A program made the translations under genes and the position numbers. The notes beneath the pieces were generated by a model that was not told where the DNA came from, did not search any database, and saw only the letters and a program-made list of their open reading frames with translations. 64,000 nt of DNA from Bradyrhizobium agreste (lineage in GTDB: Bacteria > Pseudomonadota > Alphaproteobacteria > Rhizobiales > Xanthobacteraceae), in the NCBI RefSeq assembly GCF_016031625.1, contig NZ_JACCHP010000003.1:310001-374000 (forward strand), written 5' to 3'. This document shows, piece after piece, positions 1 through 8,443 of this stretch (position 1 is the stretch's first letter; every line of letters starts with the position of its first letter).

Positions 1-185
1 GCGACGGCTGGATCTGGGTCAGTCCCTACGTCACGCTGGTGTCGGCCTATGAGCGGCTGATACGCGCCCGCGGCCGCGAGATCGGCCCGGAGATCGCAGT
101 CACGTCGCAGCCGGTGGCTCACGCGCTGCCGGAAGACGTGATCAAGCCTGACTTGCGCGAGGGAGCGGGCGGCGAGGAGAACTGA
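1..185 (+). CDS. C-terminal fragment of an unidentified protein (partial, left edge)
   Basis: An open frame enters from the left edge (first complete codon at base 3) and ends at TGA 183-185. About 60 residues are visible, beginning DGWIWVSPYVTL and ending in an acidic, Gly/Glu-rich tail (GAGGEEN). The other two forward frames hit stops within the first 60 bases, so this is the only frame that can enter as coding. I do not recognise the family from this fragment. The downstream DUF808 gene follows on the same strand after 82 bases. Confidence 0.5.
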   Translation, partial: DGWIWVSPYVTLVSAYERLIRARGREIGPEIAVTSQPVAHALPEDVIKPDLREGAGGEEN

Positions 186-267
186 GAGCGTACTCGTTCG
201 TTGCCGGAGCGGGCAGGAAAGCATCTGGTCGCGCACTCCCCCCGCTCGAACGAAGAAGGATGGGTTG

Positions 268-1254
268 ATGAGTGTCGGACTGATCGGTCTTCTCGACGAC
301 ATCGCGGCGATCGCAAAGGTGGCTGCAGCCTCGCTCGACGATGTCGCCAGCCAGGCTGCCAAGGCAGGCACAAAGGCGGCTGGCGTGGTCATCGACGACA
401 CGGCGGTCACGCCGAACTACGTCATCGGTTTCGCTTCGAAACGCGAGCTGCCGATCGTCGGCAAGATCGCGCTCGGATCGCTGCGCAACAAACTGCTTAT
501 TCTGCTGCCCATTGCCCTGCTGCTCGGCTATTTCCTTCCCGCTGCGGTCACGCCGCTGTTGATGCTGGGCGGCGCCTTTCTCTGCTATGAGGGCGCCGAA
601 AAGGTGCTCGAAGCCGTGATGCCGCATCATGCGCACCAGCACGAAGCTCAGCTCCAGCCGATTGCGCTGAATGCGCAGTCGGTCGAGGACGAGAAGGTCG
701 CTGGCGCCATCAAGACGGATTTCATCCTGTCGGCGGAAATCATGGCGATCACGCTGGCGGCCCTGCCGGCGGGCAGCATCTGGACGCAGGCGCTGGTGCT
801 GGCGCTGGTCGGCCTCTTCATCACCGTCGGGGTCTATGGCGTGGTCGCCCTGATCGTGAAGGCAGACGATGCCGGAATCGCCCTTGCGCGCTACGACGGC
901 ACCTCACTCGCCGGCGGCGCGATCCGCTTGCTTGGACGCGCGCTCGTCCGCGGCATGCCCGCTTTCCTGGCTGCGCTGAGCACGATCGGCACCGCCGCCA
1001 TGATCTGGGTCGGCGGCGGCATCATCCTGCACGGCATCGAGAAGTACGGCCCGCCCGCGATCGGCCACTCGGTCCATGCCGTAACCGAGGCTGCCGCACA
1101 TCTCCTTCCATCCATTGCCGGCATCGTCGAATGGTCGGTCGAAGCAGCCATATCTGGCGTGCTTGGACTGCTGGTCGGAGCGATTGCCATTCCGGTCGTC
1201 CAATACGGACTCGCGCCGGCCTGGAAACGCCTGAAGCGATCGCGACCGGCCTGA
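268..1254 (+). CDS. DUF808 family (YedI-like) inner-membrane protein
   Basis: The 328-residue protein begins MSVGLIGLLDDIAAIAK and contains the family hallmark in which a soluble N-terminal segment (KVAAASLDDVASQAAKAG, then DDTAVTPNYVIGF) precedes several hydrophobic segments, near residues 75-110, 160-195, 225-255 and 285-310. This matches the DUF808/YedI family, whose function is unknown; E. coli YedI is an inner-membrane protein. I chose ATG 268 rather than the in-frame TTG at 265 because AAGAAGGA lies seven bases upstream of the ATG. It converges with the cupin gene. Confidence 0.85.
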   Translation: MSVGLIGLLDDIAAIAKVAAASLDDVASQAAKAGTKAAGVVIDDTAVTPNYVIGFASKRELPIVGKIALGSLRNKLLILLPIALLLGYFLPAAVTPLLMLGGAFLCYEGAEKVLEAVMPHHAHQHEAQLQPIALNAQSVEDEKVAGAIKTDFILSAEIMAITLAALPAGSIWTQALVLALVGLFITVGVYGVVALIVKADDAGIALARYDGTSLAGGAIRLLGRALVRGMPAFLAALSTIGTAAMIWVGGGIILHGIEKYGPPAIGHSVHAVTEAAAHLLPSIAGIVEWSVEAAISGVLGLLVGAIAIPVVQYGLAPAWKRLKRSRPA

Positions 1255-1274
1255 GCACGGCCGCCGCGTACACC

Positions 1275-1778
1275 CTACTCCAGGAAGGTCGTCAGCTGCG
1301 CGCCCTCGTCCGCCACGAACACCGCGATCAGTTCCGCCGGTTCGGTCATGCTGGCATTTGCCGAGATCAGATGCGTCGACCCCGGCGGCTCGAAGAAGGA
1401 CTGGCCGACGCCGAACGTCTCGACCGGACCACCGCCGAGCTGCGAGCGGATCTCGCCCTTGGTGATGTAGGCGGTGACGGAGCCCGCGTGGCGATGCGGC
1501 CGCGAAAACCCGCCCGGACCGTAGGACACGCGCACGATGGTGACGCGCTTGCCGGGCACGTTCGGAAGCGCGTAGGAACCGATCGGCTCGACCTTGTCGA
1601 GCGGCGAGCCCTCCGCTGCTGTCGCGCAGAGCGGCGCGAGGGAGCTGGACACGCTATCGATCGTCACCGGCAGAGCTTTGCCAATCACGAGCGCGCAGAC
1701 AAATCCTGCGACGACGGCGAACGCCGTCGAACGTGACGGCGCCGGACACTGCACGGCACAAAGGCTCATGGCTGTCAT
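1275..1778 (-). CDS. membrane-anchored or exported cupin-domain protein
   Basis: A 167-residue protein with a hydrophobic N-terminal segment at about residues 18-36 (AFAVVAGFVCALVIGKAL) that could be a signal anchor. It is followed by a single cupin barrel: the first cupin motif is GGFSRPHRHAGSVTAYITKGE, with metal-ligand-type His residues and Glu, and the second is FFEPPGSTHLISANAS. The substrate is not predictable. ATG 1778 is preceded by GGGGAG at a suitable distance. It lies downstream of the AhpD-like gene in the same orientation with only 21 bases between them, so the two are probably co-transcribed and controlled by the divergent MarR protein. Confidence 0.8.
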   Translation of the reverse strand: MTAMSLCAVQCPAPSRSTAFAVVAGFVCALVIGKALPVTIDSVSSSLAPLCATAAEGSPLDKVEPIGSYALPNVPGKRVTIVRVSYGPGGFSRPHRHAGSVTAYITKGEIRSQLGGGPVETFGVGQSFFEPPGSTHLISANASMTEPAELIAVFVADEGAQLTTFLE

Positions 1779-1799
1779 TGTGACTCTCCCCTCTCTCCG

Positions 1800-2285
1800 T
1801 CAGGACGAAGCTGCAGCGTCGGCCGCCGGCCGCAGTGCAGGCGTCCAGCGAAACGCCGCACCAAAACGGTTCCAGACGTTGATCGAGGCGACCGCCGAGG
1901 TCAGGTACGTCAGTTCAGTCTCGGAGAATTCGCCGGACGCTTCCGCGTAAACCTCCTCGCTGACGCCGTCAGGCAGACAGGTCAGCGCCTCGGCCCAGGC
2001 GAGCGCGGCCCGCTCTCGCCGCGAAAAGATCGGCGCCTCACGCCAGACCGCGACCAGATGGAGCTTGTCGACGGGAACGCCGATCCGTTCCGACAGCAGG
2101 ACGTGGTGCTGCACGCAGAACGCGCAGCCGTTGATCTGCGAGGCGCGCAGCTTGATCAGCTCGAGCAGCTGCTTGTCGAGGCCGGCCTTGGCCGCAACCT
2201 GGCCCAGCGCCAGCACCAGATCATACGCATCGGGCGCGATCCGCTTGAAATCTTCATATTCGCTGCGGGCGTGTGACATTGCCAT
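1800..2285 (-). CDS. carboxymuconolactone decarboxylase / AhpD-like protein
   Basis: The 161-residue protein carries the AhpD core signature around residues 42-61: LELIKLRASQ, then INGCAFCVQHH, with Cys54, Cys57 and His61 forming the CxxCxxxH redox/proton-relay site. Family members are alkylhydroperoxidase-like peroxidases or decarboxylases, and the CxxC favours a thiol-redox activity. It is transcribed divergently from a MarR regulator whose start overlaps a perfect palindrome, suggesting peroxide- or electrophile-responsive control. Two start codons are close (2285 and 2279); GAGG lies five bases before 2285. Confidence 0.85.
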   Translation of the reverse strand: MAMSHARSEYEDFKRIAPDAYDLVLALGQVAAKAGLDKQLLELIKLRASQINGCAFCVQHHVLLSERIGVPVDKLHLVAVWREAPIFSRRERAALAWAEALTCLPDGVSEEVYAEASGEFSETELTYLTSAVASINVWNRFGAAFRWTPALRPAADAAASS

Positions 2286-2298
2286 TCACCTCGGCCTG

Positions 2299-2335
2299 TT
2301 ATAAGAGCTAGGATATCTTATAAGAGCTCTTATAT
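2299..2335. promoter_or_regulatory. candidate MarR operator in the divergent ahpD-like/marR promoter
   Basis: The 11-base sequence TTATAAGAGCT occurs at 2299-2309 and again at 2318-2328, offset by 19 bases (about two helical turns). The second copy forms half of a perfect 16-base palindrome, TATAAGAGCTCTTATA, at 2319-2334. The block is AT-rich against a GC-rich background and sits between divergent genes, one encoding a MarR protein. Dyads of this size in this position are the usual MarR autoregulatory operators; the assignment to this regulator is inference. Confidence 0.7.
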
Positions 2336-2852
2336 GTCACGCAAGACGAATGTCGCGAAGTCGCAAACGGGACGCAAGGCCGTTGCAGCCGGTGCGGTGC
2401 ATGTCCCGGCACCGGGCGAAGGCAAGCGCGGCGAACAAGGCTATCTCGGCTATCTGCTGCGCCAGGCCCACGCCGCGGTTCGTCTGACGATGGAACGCAC
2501 GCTCGCCGATCTCGGCGTGACCTCGCCGCAATTCGCGGTGCTGACGATGCTGAACGCTTATCCAGGCTTGTCGGGGGCCGATGTCGCCCGCCTCACCTTC
2601 CTGACGCCCCAGACCGTCAGCGTTATCATCCGCAATCTCGAACGCGACGGCGCGATTGTGATGACGCCTCATCCCATCCATGGCCGCATCCAGCAATGGA
2701 CGCTGACGCCGCGCGGCGCGACACTCTTGAAGACGTGCCGGCAGCGTGTGCTCGAATTGGAAAAGCGCCTCGCTCGCAATCTGGATTCCAAGGCTGAAAC
2801 CACGATCCGGCGCTGGCTTGCCGGCATCGCGGCTGAACTGCAGGAAGACTAG
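2334..2852 (+). CDS. MarR family winged-helix transcriptional regulator
   Basis: A 172-residue protein. Residues about 35-172 show the MarR fold: LRQAHAAVRLTMERTLADLG, recognition helix SGADVARLTFLTPQTVSVIIRNLERDG, wing MTPHPIHGRIQQWTLTPRG, and a C-terminal dimerisation helix. The first 35 residues are basic and low-complexity (MSRKTNVAKSQTGRKAVAAG). ATG 2334 begins on the last base of the operator palindrome and has no Shine-Dalgarno, so either the mRNA is leaderless or translation starts further in. Likely target: its own promoter and the divergent AhpD-like/cupin genes. Confidence 0.85.
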   Translation: MSRKTNVAKSQTGRKAVAAGAVHVPAPGEGKRGEQGYLGYLLRQAHAAVRLTMERTLADLGVTSPQFAVLTMLNAYPGLSGADVARLTFLTPQTVSVIIRNLERDGAIVMTPHPIHGRIQQWTLTPRGATLLKTCRQRVLELEKRLARNLDSKAETTIRRWLAGIAAELQED

Positions 2853-2854
2853 AG

Positions 2855-2870
2855 AGCCGCCATCGCGGCT
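2855..2870. terminator. short hairpin after the marR stop
   Basis: AGCCGC at 2855-2860 pairs with GCGGCT at 2865-2870 around a four-base loop. It lies between the convergent marR gene and the 83-residue protein gene. There is no T-run, so it is a weak candidate. Confidence 0.3.
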
Positions 2871-2885
2871 GTCGCGGCCGCAGTG

Positions 2886-3137
2886 CTAGCCGTCTTTCAA
2901 GGCGTTCTTGACTGCGCCGTCCGGCCAGGTCTCGTCGGCCGCGATCACCCGCACGCGGGTCTGGTCGGCGGTATTGACCAACACGTGTGAATTCACCCGC
3001 TCACCGCTCGGCTCTAGACGCAGATCGGTTTCCGGCTTCCAGCTCAGCGTCGTCGCGAGATCGCCGGGGAAGATCTTCCATTGCGATCCATCGTCGAGCT
3101 CGACGACATGGCTTTCCGCATGCGTGCGTATCTTCAT
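2886..3137 (-). CDS. conserved-looking small hypothetical protein (83 aa)
   Basis: The protein starts MKIRTHAESHVVELDDGSQW and ends GAVKNALKDG. It is soluble, with no signal peptide or cysteine. Composition is that of a real small beta-rich protein (alternating hydrophobics HVVELDDGSQWKIF and THVRVI-like strands), and the frame extended upstream of this ATG becomes arginine-rich and implausible. I do not recognise a family. It converges with marR and lies divergent from the transglycosylase gene, with 156 bases between them in which I see no further gene. Confidence 0.6.
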   Translation of the reverse strand: MKIRTHAESHVVELDDGSQWKIFPGDLATTLSWKPETDLRLEPSGERVNSHVLVNTADQTRVRVIAADETWPDGAVKNALKDG

Positions 3138-3293
3138 TCCAACCCGTTTTTTCGATGAACAGATTGCCGGCCCCGGCTTGTATGGAGGAATGCGGGAGTG
3201 CGACACTTGTTCCGGGGAACAGATGCTCAGGCACGATGACGCACGTTCCTGGAACCGACTCACGCGTGCCATGTTTCCGGCTAGAATGTGCCC

Positions 3294-4523
3294 ATGAAGC
3301 ACACTGATTCCACGCCCGGTCACACCCGCCGCGCCCTGCTCCAGTCGACGCTCGGTGCAGCCGCTTTGCTTGCGCTTCCCAACCGCACTCTCGCCGCACC
3401 TCCCGGCTTCGACGAATGGCGTGAGAGCTTTCGTGCGCGCGCGATGGCAAAAGGTATTGCCGTCGCGACATGGCAGCGCGCGATGGGACGGGTAGAACCG
3501 GACATGAGCGTGTTTGCGCAGATGCGCAACCAGCCCGAATTCCACGAGCAGGTCTGGCAGTACATCAACCGCCGCGTCTCGGACTGGCGCATCATCAACG
3601 GCAAGATCGCGCTGAAGAACAACGAGGCGCTGTTCGCCCGCATCGAACGCGATTTCGGGGTCGAGCGCGGCACGCTGCTGGCGCTGTGGGGCGTCGAGTC
3701 CGCCTATGGCGATCCGCTGGTGCAGCAGAATCACATGAGGCCGGTGTTTCCCTCGCTCGCCGCGCTCGCCTGGAACGAGCCGCGCCGCAAAGCCTATTGG
3801 GAGACCGAGCTGATCAACGCCCTGCGCATCGTCGACAAGGGCTGGAGCACGCCCGAGGAGATGCGCGGATCATGGGCTGGGGCGATGGGCCATTCGCAAT
3901 GGATGCCGGAGGTCTGGCTCAATGTCGGCATCGATTATGACGGCGACGGCAAGGTCTCGCCATTCGGCAAGCCCGACGATGCGCTGGGCTCGACCGCAAA
4001 ATATCTCGTCAATCGCGGCAAGTGGCACCGCGACGAGCACTGGGGTTACGAGGTGCGCGCGCCCGGCAACATGAGCGGCAGCCGCACCTATGTGGCCTGG
4101 CAGGCCGCCGGCGTGAGCCGCGCGGACGGCCAGCCGTTTCCGCAGCCCAACGCATCCGCGCAAATGTGGACGCCGGTTGCGGGCGGGCCGACCTTCCTGC
4201 TCGGGCCGAACTTCTACTCGGTGAAGAGCTATAACCCCTCCATGAACTACGCGCTGGCGATCTGCCACCTCGGTGACCGCTGCCTCGGAGCCCCGCCCTT
4301 CATCCAGCCGTTCCCGGGCTCCGAGCGTGCGTTGACGCTCGCCGAGGTGCAGGAAATGCAGACGCGCCTCACCAAGGCCGGCTTCGACACCGGCGGCACC
4401 GACGGTCGCGTCGGCAACGACACCATGAAGGCGGTCAAGGATTTCCAGCAGCGCGCCGGCATCACCCCGGCGGACGGATATGGTGGGCTGAAGGTGCTGG
4501 CGAAGCTGCGGCAGGGGTCATAG
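3294..4523 (+). CDS. exported lytic murein transglycosylase with peptidoglycan-binding domain
   Basis: The 409-residue protein begins with a twin-arginine-like signal (HTRRALLQSTLGAAALLALP, cleavage expected near LAA-PP at residues 34-35). The MltB-type transglycosylase domain spans about residues 36-330, with the catalytic Glu at 135 in LLALWGVESAYGD. Residues about 345-405 form a PG_binding_1 domain (TRLTKAGFDTGGTDGRVGND, then DFQQRAGITPADGYG). It cleaves glycan strands to 1,6-anhydromuropeptides in the periplasm. I use ATG 3294; an in-frame GTG lies two codons upstream. Confidence 0.9.
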   Translation: MKHTDSTPGHTRRALLQSTLGAAALLALPNRTLAAPPGFDEWRESFRARAMAKGIAVATWQRAMGRVEPDMSVFAQMRNQPEFHEQVWQYINRRVSDWRIINGKIALKNNEALFARIERDFGVERGTLLALWGVESAYGDPLVQQNHMRPVFPSLAALAWNEPRRKAYWETELINALRIVDKGWSTPEEMRGSWAGAMGHSQWMPEVWLNVGIDYDGDGKVSPFGKPDDALGSTAKYLVNRGKWHRDEHWGYEVRAPGNMSGSRTYVAWQAAGVSRADGQPFPQPNASAQMWTPVAGGPTFLLGPNFYSVKSYNPSMNYALAICHLGDRCLGAPPFIQPFPGSERALTLAEVQEMQTRLTKAGFDTGGTDGRVGNDTMKAVKDFQQRAGITPADGYGGLKVLAKLRQGS

Positions 4524-4529
4524 GACTCC

Positions 4530-4633
4530 GTCATTCCGGGGCGCGCCACTTGGCGCGAACCCGGAATCCATTCCACCGCGTCGCTTGCTGCACGATGGAT
4601 TCCGGGCTCGCGCTTCGCGCGCCCCGGAATGAC
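4530..4633. repeat. palindromic intergenic repeat
   Basis: GTCATTCCGGGGCGCGCC at the left is mirrored by GCGCGCCCCGGAATGAC at the right, with an internal second dyad (GGAATCCAT ... ATGGATTCC). The element fills the gap between the convergent transglycosylase and aldolase-like genes. This type of long imperfect palindrome is common between genes in Bradyrhizobium and its relatives; it can also act as a bidirectional terminator. Confidence 0.75.
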
Positions 4634-4640
4634 GCCGTGG

Positions 4641-5438
4641 TCAATGCCGATATTGCGGCTCTTCCGCATCGAGCTGTCTGCGTATCGCGGCAAGATGCAG
4701 CCGCGCGGATTCGGAATCGCCCTCGCGCATCTGCCTGTAGGTCTCCGCCGCAACGGCCGGATCGACCGGCAGCACCTTCCGCCCCGTCGACATCGCCAGC
4801 ACCTGCACCTCGGCGGCGCGCTCGAGATAATAGAGATCGTCCCAGGCGTCCGCGATGGTCGGCGCCAGCACCATCACGCCGTGATGTTTCATGAAGACGA
4901 TGTCGGCATCGCCGACGGCGGAGGCGATGCGCGCGCCTTCGCGGCTGTCGAGCGCGAGGCCGTTGTAGTGGCGGTCGACCGCGGTGCGGCCGTAGAATTT
5001 CAGCGCGGTCTGGCCGGCCCAGATCAGGGGATCGCCCTCGGTCATGGACAGCGCCGTCGCGTAGGGCATGTGGGTGTGGAAGGCGACCTTGGCGCGCGGC
5101 AGGCGCCTGTGCATCTCGGCATGGATGTAGAACGCGGTCGCCTCGGGCACGCCCTCGCCGTCGAGCACGTTGCCGTGGAAATCGCAGATGAGCAGCTTCG
5201 ACGCAGTCAGCTCGCGGAAGGCGTAGCCGTAGGGGTTGACTAGGAAGAGGTCGTCGTGGCCGGGCACGACCGCCGAGAAGTGGTTGCAGATGCCCTCCTC
5301 AAAGCCGTTGCGCGCGGCCATGCGGAAGCAGGCAGCGAGATCCTCGCGCGCGGTGCGGATCGCGTCGGTGGCGAGATCCGGCCGGTTCGAGCGGAATGTC
5401 GCGGGCGCGGGTGAGGATGCGTGAAGGCTGTGCGCCAT
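4641..5438 (-). CDS. class II aldolase/adducin family protein
   Basis: A 265-residue soluble protein. The aldolase II fold is recognisable from ICNHFSAVVPG (phosphate/substrate loop, about residues 48-58), the metal-binding pair in VAFHTHMPYATALSM and a further histidine in IVFMKHHGVMVLAPTI. Family members are Zn-dependent aldolases such as fuculose-phosphate aldolase, or non-catalytic adducin-like proteins; the substrate is not clear here. I chose the ATG at 5438 over the upstream one at 5474 because homologues normally begin just before the alanine/proline-rich stretch. Confidence 0.8.
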   Translation of the reverse strand: MAHSLHASSPAPATFRSNRPDLATDAIRTAREDLAACFRMAARNGFEEGICNHFSAVVPGHDDLFLVNPYGYAFRELTASKLLICDFHGNVLDGEGVPEATAFYIHAEMHRRLPRAKVAFHTHMPYATALSMTEGDPLIWAGQTALKFYGRTAVDRHYNGLALDSREGARIASAVGDADIVFMKHHGVMVLAPTIADAWDDLYYLERAAEVQVLAMSTGRKVLPVDPAVAAETYRQMREGDSESARLHLAAIRRQLDAEEPQYRH

Positions 5439-5534
5439 GGCGAGGAATCCCTCTGTCGGTTGGCAATTGCCCATCTTCTACAGGGGCTGCGCCTGCGCGT
5501 CAGCCCCTGCGGCCGCCACCCTGCCCTGCGCAGC

Positions 5535-6344
5535 TCAAGCGCGCCGCGGCACGCCGCCGGCGTTCATGCCGCCGTCGATGACGAGCTCGCTGCCGGTGAC
5601 GTAGCGCGAGGCATCGGAGGCGAGATACAGCACGCCCGCGGCGATCTCCGCGGCCTGGCCGGCGCGGCCAAGCGGCGTGACGACACGGGCGCGCTCCTCC
5701 GGATCGATTGGGGCGTTCTGGCCTGCGCCGGCCGCCCCTGTCGGGATCTTCCCCCAGATTGGCGTGTCGATGATGCCGGGATGCACGGAGTTGACGCGGA
5801 TGCCATCGCCGGCAGCCGCGCACTCCATCGCGATCGACTTCGCGAACAGCCGCACGCCGCCCTTGGTCGCCGAATAGGCCGACAACCCGGGCGCACCGCG
5901 CAGGCCGGCGAGCGAGGACATCATGACGATCGAGCCGCCGCCGGTTTTGCGCATCAAGGGCAGGCAATGCTTGACCGAGAGAAACACGCCGTCGAGATTG
6001 ATCGCGTTCTGCTTGCGCCAGTCAGCGAGCGTCATGTCGACGATCGACGGCACCGAAATGCCGATGCCGGCGTTGGAGACGAGCACGTCGAGCCGGCCGA
6101 AGCGCTTTGCGATCTCGGCGACGATCTCGATCCAGCGCTCCTCGCTGGTGACGTCCTGCTCTAGGAAGATCGCCTTGCCGCCGGCTTTTGCAACGCGCTT
6201 GGCGAGCTCAGGGCCGCGCAGCTCGTCGATGTCAGTTGCGACGACCGTGGCGCCTTCGCGCGCAAATAATTCGACGATGGCCTCGCCAATACCGGAGGCG
6301 CCGCCCGTCACCAGTGCGATCTTGCCCTCAACCTGCCCTGCCAT
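5535..6344 (-). CDS. short-chain dehydrogenase/reductase (SDR)
   Basis: The 269-residue classical SDR shows the cofactor motif TGGASGIG (residues about 13-20), VATDID (acidic residue after beta-2, favouring NAD), NAG (NAGIGIS), the catalytic Ser (MMSSLAGLRG) and YSATKGG with Tyr and Lys. The substrate is unknown. ATG 6344 is preceded by GGGAG at nine bases; the in-frame GTG at 6350 would leave the ribosome site too close. It follows recJ by 63 bases on the same strand. Confidence 0.85.
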   Translation of the reverse strand: MAGQVEGKIALVTGGASGIGEAIVELFAREGATVVATDIDELRGPELAKRVAKAGGKAIFLEQDVTSEERWIEIVAEIAKRFGRLDVLVSNAGIGISVPSIVDMTLADWRKQNAINLDGVFLSVKHCLPLMRKTGGGSIVMMSSLAGLRGAPGLSAYSATKGGVRLFAKSIAMECAAAGDGIRVNSVHPGIIDTPIWGKIPTGAAGAGQNAPIDPEERARVVTPLGRAGQAAEIAAGVLYLASDASRYVTGSELVIDGGMNAGGVPRRA

Positions 6345-6407
6345 GCTCACTCCCTTTTTTGTTGTTTGAGCAACCTACTTCTTACGCATGATCTCGTCGA
6401 TCATGCG

Positions 6408-8255
6408 TCATCTAATCACGGATGGCCCCTGGTCCGGTAGCGCGACGTCGACGACGCGGAATTGCACGCGCTCGGCGCCCTGGTAGCGGTCGACCGAGAG
6501 CGAACCCGCGACATGCATCTGCTGGCCGCGGTTTGCGAGCAGCGCATTGCCGAGCTTCTGGCCGACCGAACGGAACGCGACGCCGTTGACGATGGCGCCG
6601 TCGCCCGCCTTGAAACGCAGACGCAGATGCGCCTGGCCGACCTCGTCGGCAATCACGAGTTGATGCGCCGGCAGCGCCAGCACCGGCTCCGGATTGCCGC
6701 TGCCGAAGGGACCGGCGCGGTTGAGAATCGTCGCCAGCTCCGGCGTCACCGCGCGCGCCGAGACTGCGCCGTCGATATAGAGCTCGTTGACGTGGCGCGC
6801 CTCGGCGACATCGCGCGCCAGCGCGGCCTCGAGATAGGCGCGGAATTCGGCGAGCTTCTCCTTGCGCAGCGTCACGCCCGCGGCCATCGCGTGCCCGCCC
6901 CCTTTCAGCAGAATGCCGTCGGCGACCGCCTGCCGCACCGCCTTGCCGAGATCGACGCCGGCGATCGAGCGGCCCGAGCCGGTGCCGATGCCGCCGGGCT
7001 CCAGCGCAATGGCAAAGGCAGGCCGCGAAAACTTCTCCTTCAGGCGCGAGGCAACGAGGCCGACCACGCCGGGATGCCAGCCTTCCGAAGCCGTGACGAT
7101 CACGGCGAGCTTGTCCTCCAGCCCGATCGAGGCCAGCGCCTCGGCTTCGGCCTGGGCTTCGGCTGCCTGCTCGATGACGCGGCGCTCGCTGTTGAGACGG
7201 TCGAGCTCGGCCGCGATCCGCGCCGCCTCGACGCTGTCGCCTTCGAGCAGCAGCCGCACGCCGAGATCGGCGCGGCCGATACGGCCGCCGGCATTGACGC
7301 GCGGCCCCAGCATGAAGCCGAGATGCCAGGCTTCCGGCGGGCCGTTGAGCCGTGCCACGTCCATCAGCGCGGTGTGGCCGATATGGTCGCGCCGACGCAT
7401 TGCGATCAGCCCCTTGGTGACGAAGGCGCGGTTGAGACCGGTCAGCGGCGCGACGTCGGCGACGGTGCCGAGCGCGACGTGATGCAGCATGCCCAAGAGA
7501 TCGGGCTCCGGCATCTCGCTCGTCCAGAAACCGCGCTGGCGCAGCTCGCGATTGACCGCGACCAGCGTCACCAGCACGAGGCCGACGGCGGCGAGATGAC
7601 CGAGGCCGGAGAGGTCGTCGGGGCGGTTCGGATTGACCAGCGCGTCGACCTCGGGGAGATCGAGGCCGCATTGGTGGTGATCAATCACGACCACGGACAT
7701 GCCGAGGCGCTTCGCCTCGGCGAGCGGCTCGATGCTGGTGGTGCCGCAATCGACGGTGACGAGCAGCGTTGCCCCTTTCGCGGCGAGCGCGCGCACCGCC
7801 TCCGTGTTCGGGCCGTAGCCTTCGAAAATCCGGTCGGGGATATGGATCAACGGATCCAGCCCGCAATGACGCAGGTGCCAGGCCAGCAGCGCTGCAGAAG
7901 TGGCGCCATCGACGTCGTAGTCGCCGAAGATCGCAACCTTCTCGCCCCTCGCCGCGGCATCCGCGATGCGTTTGGCGGCGGCCTCCATCTCCGTCACCGT
8001 GAACGGGTCCGGCAGCAGCTTGCGGATGGTCGGGTCGAGGAAGTCCGGCACGGCGTCGATGTCGACGCCGCGGCCGGCCAGCACCCGCGCCAGCAGCTCC
8101 GGCAATTGGTGCCGCTGCACGATGGCGAGGGCCTGGGCCGCCCCGCGCCCGTCCAACCGGTCGCGCCACAGCTTGTCGGTGAGCGAGCGCGCGACGCCCA
8201 GGAACGCCTGGGGCGCTTCGACGGGGAGTGCGGATGCGGGAGGGGCCATATGCAT
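6408..8255 (-). CDS. recJ: single-stranded-DNA-specific 5'-3' exonuclease RecJ
   Basis: At 615 residues the length is typical of RecJ. The DHH phosphoesterase motifs are intact: GDYDVDGATSAA (about residues 111-122), TVDCGTTS (about 167-174) and VVIDHHQ (about 189-195). The DHHA1 region follows with LKGGGHAMAAG near residue 450 and an OB-like C-terminal part. RecJ degrades ssDNA in recombination and mismatch repair. Start at ATG 8255 or 8249; the two cannot be separated here. The upstream region overlaps the promoter side of the divergent GtrII-like gene. Confidence 0.95.
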   Translation of the reverse strand: MHMAPPASALPVEAPQAFLGVARSLTDKLWRDRLDGRGAAQALAIVQRHQLPELLARVLAGRGVDIDAVPDFLDPTIRKLLPDPFTVTEMEAAAKRIADAAARGEKVAIFGDYDVDGATSAALLAWHLRHCGLDPLIHIPDRIFEGYGPNTEAVRALAAKGATLLVTVDCGTTSIEPLAEAKRLGMSVVVIDHHQCGLDLPEVDALVNPNRPDDLSGLGHLAAVGLVLVTLVAVNRELRQRGFWTSEMPEPDLLGMLHHVALGTVADVAPLTGLNRAFVTKGLIAMRRRDHIGHTALMDVARLNGPPEAWHLGFMLGPRVNAGGRIGRADLGVRLLLEGDSVEAARIAAELDRLNSERRVIEQAAEAQAEAEALASIGLEDKLAVIVTASEGWHPGVVGLVASRLKEKFSRPAFAIALEPGGIGTGSGRSIAGVDLGKAVRQAVADGILLKGGGHAMAAGVTLRKEKLAEFRAYLEAALARDVAEARHVNELYIDGAVSARAVTPELATILNRAGPFGSGNPEPVLALPAHQLVIADEVGQAHLRLRFKAGDGAIVNGVAFRSVGQKLGNALLANRGQQMHVAGSLSVDRYQGAERVQFRVVDVALPDQGPSVIR

Positions 8256-8443
8256 TCAGTCCGTACGACGAGGGTAGCACATCGGGCAATCACCCGGCGC
8301 CTTGGCCGGGCGGTTTTGCACAACGCAGCCGAGGCCAAATTTCATCCTGGTCTGCACGGCATCTGCTGAAAAGCCCCGCATTTTGGCCTCTTGGACGAGT
8401 TGCCATCGCTCGATATCAGCGGAAACAATCCGTGCAGGCCGAA

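Noticed and set aside
6462..8369. A 635-codon forward frame opposite recJ
   Set aside because: Exactly antisense to recJ with its DHH motifs; composition is that of a mirror frame.
8228..8443. N-terminal extension of the GtrII-like protein upstream of 8444
   Set aside because: The extra 72 residues overlap the recJ start, are Arg/Pro/Ser-rich and lack a ribosome site; homologues normally begin just before the first membrane segment.
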